Source: Bdellovibrio svalbardensis
Lineage (GTDB): Bacteria; Bdellovibrionota; Bdellovibrionia; Bdellovibrionales; Bdellovibrionaceae
DNA length: 64,000 nucleotides
NCBI RefSeq assembly: GCF_029531655.1
Contig: NZ_JANRMI010000001.1
Span: forward strand, 186,001 to 250,000
Direction of reading: 5' to 3'
Position 1 is the stretch's first letter. Each line of letters begins with the position of its first letter. Below, in pieces: positions 36,849-46,724 of the stretch. The position numbers and the translations under genes were made by a program. A model generated the notes under the pieces. The model saw only the letters and a program-made list of their open reading frames with translations, ran no database searches and was not told where the DNA came from.

Positions 36849-37875
36849 TATCGCTGTCGAATCCTCAAACAATAAGAAAAAAGGCCTAGGTAAAGGCTTT
36901 GGCGCATTGCTGGGCGAGAATACACGCACAGAAATTCCTGTTGCAAAGCCTACTTCTTCTGCGCCTGCGGTCGCTACTACTCAAGCAACTTCTGTTGCTG
37001 CAGCATCAGTAGCTGCTCCAACTATTCAAAATACGAACTCTCAACCCGTTGCTCCTCCCGTAGACCCTGAGAGCAAAATTTGGAAAGTTGCGATTGATAA
37101 GCTTTCTCCAGGTAAGTATCAGCCGCGCAGTACGTTTGAAAAAGAACCACTTCAAGAGTTAGCCCAATCTATTAAAGAGAACGGAATCTTGCAGCCCATC
37201 GTGGCGCGTAGAACAGTATCTGGAAAATTGGAAATCGTAGCGGGCGAGCGTCGCTGGAGAGCTTCACAAATTGCGGGCCTCCATGAAGTTCCAGTTATCC
37301 TTAAGAATTTCGATGATAAACAGGCTCTTGAGTTGGCCATTGTTGAGAATATTCAGCGTGAAGATTTGAATGCGATCGAAGAGGCGGAGGGATATTCTCG
37401 CTTAATCACGGAGTTCAAATTGTCTCAACAGCAAGTTGCTGAAAAAGTGGGGCGCGATCGTGCCACTGTTGCCAATGCTGTTCGTCTTCTTTCTTTGCCA
37501 ACTGAAGTAAAAGAAATGATCTCAGGCAATGAGCTTTCTGTGGGGCATGCTAAAGTCCTTTTGTCTTTGCCGGATGTAAAAAAACAAACCGAAATGGCTA
37601 AGAAGGTCGTTAAAGAAAAAATTGCGGTCCGTAAGCTTGAAAAAATGGTTCAAGCCATCGTGAAGGGTAAAGAAGAGGAAGAAGCCCCTGTTTCTTTTGA
37701 TTCAAATGTGACGCAAAGACTCATTGCTGGATTGAGCGACGAGCTTCAAAAAATGCTGGGTACGAAAGTGAGTATTGATTATTCCAATTCAAAAGGTAAG
37801 ATCAGCATTCATTTCTATTCTGACGACGAACTGACCAATATGGTAGATAGGCTGAAAGAAGGATGGCAATCGTAA
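36841..37875 (+). CDS. parB: chromosome partitioning protein ParB
   Basis: ParB binds parS and uses CTP to clamp and slide. The N-terminus has the ParA-contact GLGKGFGALLG, followed by an alanine/threonine/proline-rich linker (about 30-75). The CTP domain contains YQPRSTFE, ENGILQPIV and GERRWRA. A helix-turn-helix (SQQQVAEKVGRDRATVANAVRL written in part) and a C-terminal dimer region follow. The length of 344 is typical. It overlaps parA by eight bases and the following bactofilin gene by 13. Confidence 0.95.
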   Translation: MSDIAVESSNNKKKGLGKGFGALLGENTRTEIPVAKPTSSAPAVATTQATSVAAASVAAPTIQNTNSQPVAPPVDPESKIWKVAIDKLSPGKYQPRSTFEKEPLQELAQSIKENGILQPIVARRTVSGKLEIVAGERRWRASQIAGLHEVPVILKNFDDKQALELAIVENIQREDLNAIEEAEGYSRLITEFKLSQQQVAEKVGRDRATVANAVRLLSLPTEVKEMISGNELSVGHAKVLLSLPDVKKQTEMAKKVVKEKIAVRKLEKMVQAIVKGKEEEEAPVSFDSNVTQRLIAGLSDELQKMLGTKVSIDYSNSKGKISIHFYSDDELTNMVDRLKEGWQS

Positions 37876-38228
37876 CTCCCGAAGCTTTTCAAGAAGATGT
37901 ACTTTCTGGCCATGTGACAGCGATCCTTGACCAGGGGACACATTTCGAAGGAAAGCTCAGCTTTGAGGGCACCGTCCAAATCGGCGGTGAATTTCAAGGG
38001 GAAATCTTTACTAAAGATACCATCATTATCAATGAGGGCGCCTCCGTGGCGGCCCAAATTGAAGCTGATACTATTATTATAAGTGGCCGGGTTGAGGGAA
38101 ATCTCTTTGCCCGCCGCAGAGTTATTATGCACCCGCCGGCTATATTTAAAGGCACGGTGACCTCTCCAAGCCTTCGAATTGACGAAGGCGTGGTCTTTGA
38201 GGGTGCGTCTTATATGCCTAAGTCTTAG
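37863..38228 (+). CDS. bactofilin family cytoskeletal protein
   Basis: The 121-residue product has the bactofilin right-handed beta-helix pattern of repeated hydrophobic-glycine strands (GKLSFEGTVQIGGEFQGEIF, IISGRVEGNLFARRRV, PSLRIDEGVVFEG). Bactofilins polymerise into cytoskeletal scaffolds. In Myxococcus, bactofilins are tied to ParB/ParA positioning, and this gene overlaps parB by 13 bases, which supports a shared role. The N-terminus is shorter than in many homologues and lacks a clear membrane anchor. Confidence 0.88.
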   Translation: MAIVTPEAFQEDVLSGHVTAILDQGTHFEGKLSFEGTVQIGGEFQGEIFTKDTIIINEGASVAAQIEADTIIISGRVEGNLFARRRVIMHPPAIFKGTVTSPSLRIDEGVVFEGASYMPKS

Positions 38229-38341
38229 GCATCACCTAACAACTGTTACGCGTTTAAAACAGATTTAAGAATTGACCTTGACCTTATCAAGGCTGAAATG
38301 CTAACTCCGAATGACTAAAAAACAGTAGGGATTTCAATCAA

Positions 38342-38776
38342 ATGGACATATTTGGACAATTAGGTATCAATTCAACCGCCGGCATCCAGTTCGTTCTTTT
38401 CGCGATTGCTTTGTTATTTTTAAATAAGGTTGTTTTCACACCTTATGCCCATGCTCTTGAAGAAAGAGAAAGAAAAACTAAGGGTGGCGAAGACCTCGCC
38501 TTGGAATACCAAGCAAAGTCGATCGAACTTCATACTCAATACGAAGCAAAAGCTCGTGAGTTGAATCTTGAGATCAAGACTATTATTGATGCTTCAAAAT
38601 CAGAAGCGAATAAAAAGTATGAAATTGTTGTTTCAACAACTCGTGCAGAAGCAGAGAAAAATATTTCTGAAAACAGAAAGAAAGTTTCTGCAGCAGTTCA
38701 AACTGCCGCACAGGAGTTGAAATCACAAACTCAAGCTGTCGCATTGGCAATCACATCTAAATTGCTTGGCAAATAA
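38342..38776 (+). CDS. ATP synthase F0 subunit b'
   Basis: The 144-residue product has one N-terminal membrane helix (IQFVLFAIALLFLNKVVFTP) followed by a long charged helix ending KLLGK. This is the b/b' stator architecture. It is followed directly by a second b-type gene, so it is the b' (second stalk) subunit. In the upstream gap, two tandem TTGACC hexamers (38272-38283) could form part of a promoter, although no good -10 is visible. It starts the b'-b-delta-alpha-gamma-beta-epsilon operon. Confidence 0.85.
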   Translation: MDIFGQLGINSTAGIQFVLFAIALLFLNKVVFTPYAHALEERERKTKGGEDLALEYQAKSIELHTQYEAKARELNLEIKTIIDASKSEANKKYEIVVSTTRAEAEKNISENRKKVSAAVQTAAQELKSQTQAVALAITSKLLGK

Positions 38777-38789
38777 GAGAGTCTATAAA

Positions 38790-39359
38790 ATGAAAGCATT
38801 CGTAAATCTTCTCATTCTTCTTGCACCAGCGCTGGCACTAGCTGCTGGAGCTGAGCACGGTGGCGATCATCATGCTATTGAAATTCCTAAAGCCGTTATC
38901 TACCAAGCAATCAACGTTGCTATCCTGGTGGGTGGACTTATCTACTTCACGAAAGATGGAATTGTTTCATTCTTTGCAGGAAGAAAAACAGCTTACCTTG
39001 AGGCAGCTCAAAAATCTGCTTTCGCACGTGAGCAGGCAGAAAAAGAATTCGTAGATATCAAAAACAAATTGGCTAACTTGGATAACACTCGCCAGGAAGA
39101 GCTAGGCAAAGCAAAGGCTCACGCTGATGATTTGAAAAAACAAATCATTGAAGAAGCTGAACTTGTAGCAAAGCGCATTCGTGACGAAGCGGAATTGACT
39201 GCAAAACTTGAAGTGCAACGTGCACAAAAAGATCTACGTCTTCAACTTATGAATGACTCAGTCGAAGCGGCTCGTATCGTTTTAACTAAAGACATCGGTG
39301 CTTCTGATCAGCAGAAGCTTCAAAAAGAATTTATCAACAACATCGAGGTCGTTCGATGA
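38790..39359 (+). CDS. atpF: ATP synthase F0 subunit b
   Basis: The 189-residue stator subunit links F0 to F1. It starts at the ATG at 38790, preceded by AAGAGAG, and has a signal-like N-terminus (MKAFVNLLILLAPALALAAG) before the family's membrane helix (IYQAINVAILVGGLIYFT). A long amphipathic helix follows and ends near IGASDQQK. A presumed signal peptide on subunit b parallels that on subunit c. It overlaps atpH by four bases. Confidence 0.9.
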   Translation: MKAFVNLLILLAPALALAAGAEHGGDHHAIEIPKAVIYQAINVAILVGGLIYFTKDGIVSFFAGRKTAYLEAAQKSAFAREQAEKEFVDIKNKLANLDNTRQEELGKAKAHADDLKKQIIEEAELVAKRIRDEAELTAKLEVQRAQKDLRLQLMNDSVEAARIVLTKDIGASDQQKLQKEFINNIEVVR

Positions 39360-39904
39360 AAGTAAATGAAGTATCTAAAAGATATGCGAAAGCCCTTCTT
39401 GCTGTAGCAAAGCAAAAAGGCATGCATGCGAAAGCATTCGCTGAATTGCAAACGGTTGCGGATTCTTTTAATAAAGACGCGGCTATTTCTGCATACTTTG
39501 AAAATCCAATGATCAGCTCTACTGAAAAAGTAACGGCGATCACAAATGCATTCCAAGGAAAAGGTCTTTCTGAAGAAGTTTTCAACACACTGATGTTGAT
39601 GGCTAAGAAGAACAGAATCCAATTCCTTCCAGAAGTTGCTCTTGCGTTCCAAGGTTTCTTGGATATCGAAGAAGGTGTAACTCGCGGAACTGTACGCTCA
39701 GCTCAACCATTGTCAGCTGAAGCACAAAAAGAACTCGAGTCGAAAGTAAGCAAGATCCTTAATAAAAAGATCGTTTTGACTTACCAACAAGATCCTAAGC
39801 TTTTGGGTGGCGCAGTTGCTCAAGTAGGCGGATGGACTTTCGACGACAGCATCGAAACTCACTTAACGAAATTGAATGAAGAATTAAACAGGAGAGCCAA
39901 CTAA
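39356..39904 (+). CDS. atpH: ATP synthase F1 subunit delta
   Basis: The 182-residue delta subunit (OSCP-like) caps the F1 alpha hexamer and joins the b stalk. It has the family's N-terminal six-helix bundle beginning [17 protein letters not shown], and the C-terminal region with [21 protein letters not shown], the typical beta-strand motif. The start overlaps atpF by four bases (ATGA), and atpA begins after a two-base gap, which shows tight coupling. Confidence 0.92.
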   Translation: MKVNEVSKRYAKALLAVAKQKGMHAKAFAELQTVADSFNKDAAISAYFENPMISSTEKVTAITNAFQGKGLSEEVFNTLMLMAKKNRIQFLPEVALAFQGFLDIEEGVTRGTVRSAQPLSAEAQKELESKVSKILNKKIVLTYQQDPKLLGGAVAQVGGWTFDDSIETHLTKLNEELNRRAN

Positions 39905-39906
39905 AA

Positions 39907-41430
39907 ATGGAAACTACAATCCGTGCCGACGAGATCAGTCGCGTTCTCAAAGAGCAAATCAATCAATACAATAAGAAGATTGAAGTTAGTGAAACAGGTA
40001 GCGTTCTTTCAGTAGGTGACGGGGTTGCCCGCATTTATGGTCTTGAAAACGCAATGGCTGGTGAACTTGTTGAGTTCCCAGGCGAAATCTACGGAATGGT
40101 GTTGAACCTTGAAGAAGGTCACGTAGGCGCCGTACTTTTCGGTGAAGATCGCCACATTAAAGAAGGCGACACTGTTAAAAGAACTAAGAAAATCGTTTCT
40201 GTCCCAGTTGGTGAAGCGCTTCTAGGTCGCGTTGTTGACGCTCTAGGAAACCCAATCGACGGTCGTGGCCCTATCAATACTCCTCACAGCCGTATCGTTG
40301 AAACTAAAGCCCCTGGTATCGTTTACCGTCATCCAGTTGAAGAGCCACTTCAAACTGGTATCAAAGCTATCGACGCTCTTGTACCAATCGGACGTGGTCA
40401 ACGTGAGTTGATCATCGGTGACCGTCAAACTGGTAAAACGACTATCGCGGTTGACACTATCATCAACCAAAAAGGTCAAAACGTTCAGTGCTTCTACGTA
40501 GCTATCGGTCAAAAACAATCGACTGTTGCTCTTGTTGTAGAAAAATTGCGTGCAGCGGGTGCTCTTGAGTACACGACTATCATCGCAGCCAATGCATCTG
40601 ACTCGGCTCCACTTCAATACCTTGCTGCATACTCTGGTACAGCAATGGCGGAATACTTCCGTGATACTGGCAGACATGCTTTGATCGTTTACGATGACTT
40701 GACGAAACAAGCTCAAGCTTACCGTCAATTGTCTCTTCTTCTTCGTCGTCCTCCAGGACGTGAAGCTTACCCAGGAGACGTGTTCTATTGCCATAGTCGT
40801 CTTCTTGAGCGTGCTTCTAAATTGTCTGCAGATAAAGGCGGCGGTTCATTGACTGCGTTGCCAATCATCGAGACACAAGCGGGAGACATCTCTGCTTACA
40901 TCCCTACAAACGTTATCTCTATCACTGATGGTCAGATCTTCCTTGAATCAGACTTGTTCTACAAAGGTATCCGTCCGGCTATCTCTGTGGGTAAATCTGT
41001 ATCTCGCGTGGGTGGTGCTGCTCAGATTAAAGCGATGAAACAAGTTGCGGGTTCTATGAAACTTGAACTTGCTCAATTCCGTGCGATGGAAGCATTCGCT
41101 GCGTTCGCTTCTGACTTGGATAAAGCGACTCAACAACAGTTGGCTCGTGGTCGTCGTCTTGTGGAAGTTTTGAAACAACCACAATACCAACCAGTAAAAG
41201 TTGAAGAGCAAATCGTAATGATCTTCGCAGCTTCTAACGCATTCATCGATAGCTATCCTGAATCAGATGCTAAGAGATACGAAGTTGAAATGGTAGAGTT
41301 CCTGAAAAACAAGCACTCTGACATTATCAAAACGATTTCTGAGAAGAAGGCGATCGGCGACGATACTAAAAAAGCGTTGTTGGCAGCTCTTAACGAGTTC
41401 AAAGCTATCTTCCAACCTTCTAACAAGTAA
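39907..41430 (+). CDS. atpA: ATP synthase F1 subunit alpha
   Basis: The non-catalytic nucleotide-binding subunit of F1, 507 residues. The P-loop GDRQTGKT is near residue 173, and the family segments [33 protein letters not shown] and [20 protein letters not shown] are present. The gene is cytoplasmic and co-transcribed in the atpFHAGDC order. No truncation is seen. Confidence 0.97.
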   Translation: METTIRADEISRVLKEQINQYNKKIEVSETGSVLSVGDGVARIYGLENAMAGELVEFPGEIYGMVLNLEEGHVGAVLFGEDRHIKEGDTVKRTKKIVSVPVGEALLGRVVDALGNPIDGRGPINTPHSRIVETKAPGIVYRHPVEEPLQTGIKAIDALVPIGRGQRELIIGDRQTGKTTIAVDTIINQKGQNVQCFYVAIGQKQSTVALVVEKLRAAGALEYTTIIAANASDSAPLQYLAAYSGTAMAEYFRDTGRHALIVYDDLTKQAQAYRQLSLLLRRPPGREAYPGDVFYCHSRLLERASKLSADKGGGSLTALPIIETQAGDISAYIPTNVISITDGQIFLESDLFYKGIRPAISVGKSVSRVGGAAQIKAMKQVAGSMKLELAQFRAMEAFAAFASDLDKATQQQLARGRRLVEVLKQPQYQPVKVEEQIVMIFAASNAFIDSYPESDAKRYEVEMVEFLKNKHSDIIKTISEKKAIGDDTKKALLAALNEFKAIFQPSNK

Positions 41431-41442
41431 TTTGGTGCTTAA

Positions 41443-42327
41443 ATGGCAAGCTTGAAGGATATCCGGGCTCGAATTGAGTCCACAAAAAACACCCAGCAGA
41501 TCACGAAAGCTATGAAGCTCGTGTCTGCTGCAAAGTTGAGAAAGGCGCAGAATAACATCGTTAACATGCGTCCTTATGCTCTGACTTTGCGAAAGGTGAT
41601 TGCGGATATCGCTGTGACTAATAAAGTTTCGCATCCGTTGATGGAGAAGAAAGAACAAGTAAAGAATGTTTTGCTTGTTGTTATCACCTCTGATCGTGGT
41701 CTATGCGGCGCTTTCAACAGCAATATCAACAAATTTACTGAAGCTTATTATAAAGAAAACAAAGAGAAACTCGAAAAAATTGATTTCTTATTCATCGGTC
41801 GTCGTGGCCATGACTACTTTATCAGAAGAGATATCAAGCCGATTGATTACATCACGAAGCTAGATAAAGACATCTCTTACGAGTTGGCTTCTAAAGTCGC
41901 AAATCGCGTGATGAACGATTACCTTGAGGGTAGCTACGATGAAGTTCGTATTATCCACAATGAATTCAAATCTGCGATTTCTCAAATTGTCGTCGCTGAA
42001 ACAATCTTGCCAATTGATCTTGGCTTGACGACTTTCAACGTTGAAAACGAGACTGCGACTGATTTTGCTGTCGACATGATTTTCGAACCTGCTCCTGAAG
42101 CTATTATCAAAGAACTTCTTGAGAAGCATTTCGATCTTCAAGTTTACAGATGTATGTCTGAATCGGTTGCCGGCGAACATGGTGCTCGTATGAGCGCGAT
42201 GGAGTCAGCGACGAATAATGCGAAAGAGATGATCAATAAACTCACTCTGACATACAACAAATTGAGACAAGAAAAAATTACTACAGAATTGACTGAAATC
42301 GTATCGGGCGCGGAAGCGCTTAAATAG
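41443..42327 (+). CDS. atpG: ATP synthase F1 subunit gamma
   Basis: The central rotor subunit that turns inside the alpha3beta3 ring. The 294-residue product begins MASLKDIRARIESTKNTQQI and has SDRGLCGAFNSN near residue 80, and ends with the C-terminal helix RMSAMESATNNAKEMI and TELTEIVSGAEAL, the standard family ends. It lies 12 bases after atpA and 11 bases before atpD. Confidence 0.96.
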   Translation: MASLKDIRARIESTKNTQQITKAMKLVSAAKLRKAQNNIVNMRPYALTLRKVIADIAVTNKVSHPLMEKKEQVKNVLLVVITSDRGLCGAFNSNINKFTEAYYKENKEKLEKIDFLFIGRRGHDYFIRRDIKPIDYITKLDKDISYELASKVANRVMNDYLEGSYDEVRIIHNEFKSAISQIVVAETILPIDLGLTTFNVENETATDFAVDMIFEPAPEAIIKELLEKHFDLQVYRCMSESVAGEHGARMSAMESATNNAKEMINKLTLTYNKLRQEKITTELTEIVSGAEALK

Positions 42328-42335
42328 GGAGCTGA

Positions 42336-43745
<1,410 letters not shown>

Positions 43746-43774
43746 TCCTGAAGTCTTTTGCGAAAGGTTGATGT

Positions 43775-44191
43775 ATGTTTAAACTGACTATCGTGACTCC
43801 AGAGCGCCGCCTTCTTGTCGACCAAGAGGTTGAAGAAGTAACTGTGCCTGGTTTCAAAGGGGAATTAAATATTCTTCCTGGTCACGCGCCTCTAATCACT
43901 ACGCTAGGAATTGGCGTGATGAGATGGAAGCTTAAAGGTCAAGAAAAGCAATCCCAAGCAGTTATCAGCTGGGGATATTGCCAAGTAAGTACCGAAGGCG
44001 TGAATGTGTTGGCAAATGTTGCTAACTTGCCGGAAGAAATCGATCTTGCAGCTACTAAAGAGCAATTAGCTAAGTCTGAGAAGAATGTTCTAAACGAACC
44101 AATCGCAGCTACAGACTGGGACGAATTGCAACGTGAGTGGATTTATGCAAGAGCGAAAATCGAAGCTGCTGAAGGCCTTCCTAAGAAGTAA
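43775..44191 (+). CDS. atpC: ATP synthase F1 subunit epsilon
   Basis: The small rotor subunit that can inhibit ATP hydrolysis. The 138-residue product has the N-terminal beta-sandwich (FKLTIVTPERRLLVDQEVEE, GELNILPGHAPLITTLGIGV) and a C-terminal helical part. GAAAGG precedes the start. It is the last gene of the operon, followed by a strong terminator at 44223. Confidence 0.93.
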   Translation: MFKLTIVTPERRLLVDQEVEEVTVPGFKGELNILPGHAPLITTLGIGVMRWKLKGQEKQSQAVISWGYCQVSTEGVNVLANVANLPEEIDLAATKEQLAKSEKNVLNEPIAATDWDELQREWIYARAKIEAAEGLPKK

Positions 44192-44222
44192 TCCTTCACA
44201 CTCTGATTCTGCAAAAATATAT

Positions 44223-44255
44223 AAAGGCTCAAGTTTTCGAACTTGGGCCTTTTTT
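44223..44255 (+). terminator. intrinsic terminator after the ATP synthase operon
   Basis: AAAGGCTCAAGTT (44223-44235), loop TTCG, AACTTGGGCCTTT (44240-44252) with one G-T pair, then more T. It lies 32 bases past the atpC stop. Confidence 0.9.
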
Positions 44256-44309
44256 ATTTAAATAATCCGCCGGTCCATTTGCATTTATGCGATAAGATGA
44301 CCTCAATCC

Positions 44310-46724
44310 ATGGCGAAAAAAACCACTCAAAGAAAAATTAAAGTCGATATCACTCAGTTTGCGGTTCCTTGTCCGCGGGTGGGCAGTATTGAGCTGTATT
44401 CGGGCTATGGTCAGGTTCCGCAGCTGGGGCAGGAGATACACCAGTCCGTTCAACGTCGCCGCATACGCGAGGTCTCGGGCTATGTGGCTGAAAAAAAGAT
44501 GAGTATCGAGTTTTCTCGGGGCGAATATCTTTTTGTGGTGTCTGGTCGCGCCGATGGATTTATCGAAACGCCGGACTGCCAGATCGAAGAAATCAAGTCA
44601 GCATTTGATGTTGAAAGCCTTGAGCGCAAGGTTTCGGGCGACGAAAATCATCCCTATGTTTGGCAGCTTCGCACCTATGGCTACATTCACTACAAACAAA
44701 CAGGCGAAGTTCCAGAATTGAAAATGTTGTTGGTTTCTTCACGAAACTTCAAGACCAGCGAAATCTATTTTGATTTGGATGTTGAAGAATATGAAGCGTG
44801 GCTGGCTTTACGTTTGGCTGAACTGGTTGAGGAAACTAAGATTCGCGAAAAACTATTTAAGAAAAGGGTCGAGATTTCTGAAAATCTTCAGTTCCCTTTT
44901 TCATCACCTCGTCCCGGTCAGACGGAGCTGATTTCAAGCATTGAAGAAGGCTTTGCCGAAGAAAAATCGATAGTTGTGCAGGCGCCAACAGGCTTGGGGA
45001 AGACAATTGGTGTCTTGTATCCTTCGCTCAAGGACTCTTTGGCGCGAGGGCAGAAGGTTATTTACGTCACTCCTAAAAACTCTCAGCATCAGGTTGCCGA
45101 AGAGGCTGTGGATCGCATGCAAGAGTTGGGAGCAACCATTCGTCCGCTGACGATTACGGCTAAAAGCAAGATGTGCTTCAAGGCCGAGCCCATTTGCAAT
45201 CCGCAGTACTGTGAATATGCCCAAGACTACTATAAGAAAATCGCAGATAACGACCTTGTTAACAAAATTTCCAAACTACGCTCTTTAAGCCAGAAAAAGC
45301 TTCGTCAATTAGGTGAAGAGTTTCAAGTTTGTCCCTTTGAACTTTCAGTAGAAGCGATTGAGCGAGCCGATGTGGTGATTGCCGACTATAACTATGTCTT
45401 CTCAACCCGAAGTCTTCTGGGGCGCCTGCAGAATCCTTTGTTGGAGCCTGATGAGAAGGCCAACTTAGTTATTGATGAAGCCCATAATCTTCCATCAAGA
45501 GCCCAGGACTACTTTTCTCCATCGATATCAACCAGAGAGCTTCGTCAGATTGAGGAACCTTTGCTCAAAGTCGCGAAAAGATTTTCAAAACGTGGATTGG
45601 CTTTATGCAAAGAAGCGCAAGATCTCATTGAAGAGTACCGCGGGGAATCGCGTAATATCAGTATAGATTTTGATCCGGTGTTTGAACTTGAGAAAAAGCT
45701 TCGTGAATTTATGGCTGAATATCTTGAAGCGGATATTGAAGTACAACCACAGGATGGCGTTCTTCGTTTGACCAATGTTTGGAGCGATTTCGCACAAGCC
45801 CTGGAGTTGAAAGGGCCTGAATTTTTTCAAACCTATCAGAAAAACAAAATATTTGGCGAAGACAATGAAACCCTGAAGGTTACCTGTTGTGATGCTTCGG
45901 CACATTTAAATGAAATCTATAAGTCGTTCAAAAATGTTGTGGCCTTTTCAGCGACGCTGAAGCCATTCTCTTACTCCTCGAAGCTCTTGGGATTCACTGA
46001 AGAATCGACAAAGTGCCTGGAGTTTGTGTCTCCTTTTCCGAAGGAGAATCGCAAGATTATTGTCATTCCACAAATATCTACAAAATACAAAGAGCGCACA
46101 TTCAGCTCGCCACGAATTGCTGAGGCTATCGAGAAGATCATGGAATTGAAATCGGGAAATTACATTGCCCTATTTCCGAGCTTTGATTTTATGAAGGATG
46201 TTGAAAAACATTTGAAACAAACTTTTTACCAGCGTCTGATTCAACAACGAGAAATGAAGGCCGCTCGAGTTGATGACTTTCTTTCCTTCATGAAGAATAA
46301 CGATCATCCAACTTTGCTACTGGCGGTACAGGGCGGAGTCTTCTCAGAGGGTGTGGATTTCCCTGGGGATATGCTGATTGGTGCGTTTGTCATTGGGCCG
46401 GCGCTGCCGACTTTTGACTTTGAGAGAGAACAAATTCGCCAATACTACGAGAAGAGTCACGATAAAGACGAAGCTTTTAACTATACTTACGTATATCCGG
46501 CGATGGCTAAAACGATTCAGTCAGCGGGTCGTGTGATTCGTTCAGAAAGTGACAAGGGGATTATCGTCTTGATGGACTCTAGATTCCTGGAAAGTACTTA
46601 TTCAGAAACAATGCCTCAGGGTTGGTTTAAGGAGTCTCCTCGTGAATTGGTTTCTCAGAAGATTCTTTCTGACATTTCTGAATTTTGGCAAAGTATTGAA
46701 AAGGTCAAGGGCGTGGAGTCATGA
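44310..46724 (+). CDS. XPD/DinG-type Fe-S helicase with PD-(D/E)XK domain
   Basis: The 804-residue protein starts with a Cas4/RecB-like nuclease region: D82 in GRADGF, E94-x-K96 in IEEIK and a QLRTYGY motif. A superfamily 2 helicase follows, with Walker A APTGLGKT (225-232), four cysteines at 289, 296, 301 and 341 that suit an iron-sulfur cluster, DEAH at 389-392, SATL, and QSAGRVIR. This is the XPD/DinG layout, which unwinds DNA 5' to 3'. Its stop overlaps the next nuclease gene by four bases. No strong ribosome-binding site is seen. A repair or DNA-end role is likely. Confidence 0.85.
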   Translation: MAKKTTQRKIKVDITQFAVPCPRVGSIELYSGYGQVPQLGQEIHQSVQRRRIREVSGYVAEKKMSIEFSRGEYLFVVSGRADGFIETPDCQIEEIKSAFDVESLERKVSGDENHPYVWQLRTYGYIHYKQTGEVPELKMLLVSSRNFKTSEIYFDLDVEEYEAWLALRLAELVEETKIREKLFKKRVEISENLQFPFSSPRPGQTELISSIEEGFAEEKSIVVQAPTGLGKTIGVLYPSLKDSLARGQKVIYVTPKNSQHQVAEEAVDRMQELGATIRPLTITAKSKMCFKAEPICNPQYCEYAQDYYKKIADNDLVNKISKLRSLSQKKLRQLGEEFQVCPFELSVEAIERADVVIADYNYVFSTRSLLGRLQNPLLEPDEKANLVIDEAHNLPSRAQDYFSPSISTRELRQIEEPLLKVAKRFSKRGLALCKEAQDLIEEYRGESRNISIDFDPVFELEKKLREFMAEYLEADIEVQPQDGVLRLTNVWSDFAQALELKGPEFFQTYQKNKIFGEDNETLKVTCCDASAHLNEIYKSFKNVVAFSATLKPFSYSSKLLGFTEESTKCLEFVSPFPKENRKIIVIPQISTKYKERTFSSPRIAEAIEKIMELKSGNYIALFPSFDFMKDVEKHLKQTFYQRLIQQREMKAARVDDFLSFMKNNDHPTLLLAVQGGVFSEGVDFPGDMLIGAFVIGPALPTFDFEREQIRQYYEKSHDKDEAFNYTYVYPAMAKTIQSAGRVIRSESDKGIIVLMDSRFLESTYSETMPQGWFKESPRELVSQKILSDISEFWQSIEKVKGVES

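Noticed and set aside
40243-40794. Open frame of 183 codons on the minus strand over atpA
   Set aside because: A shadow of highly biased atpA codons, with no independent evidence.
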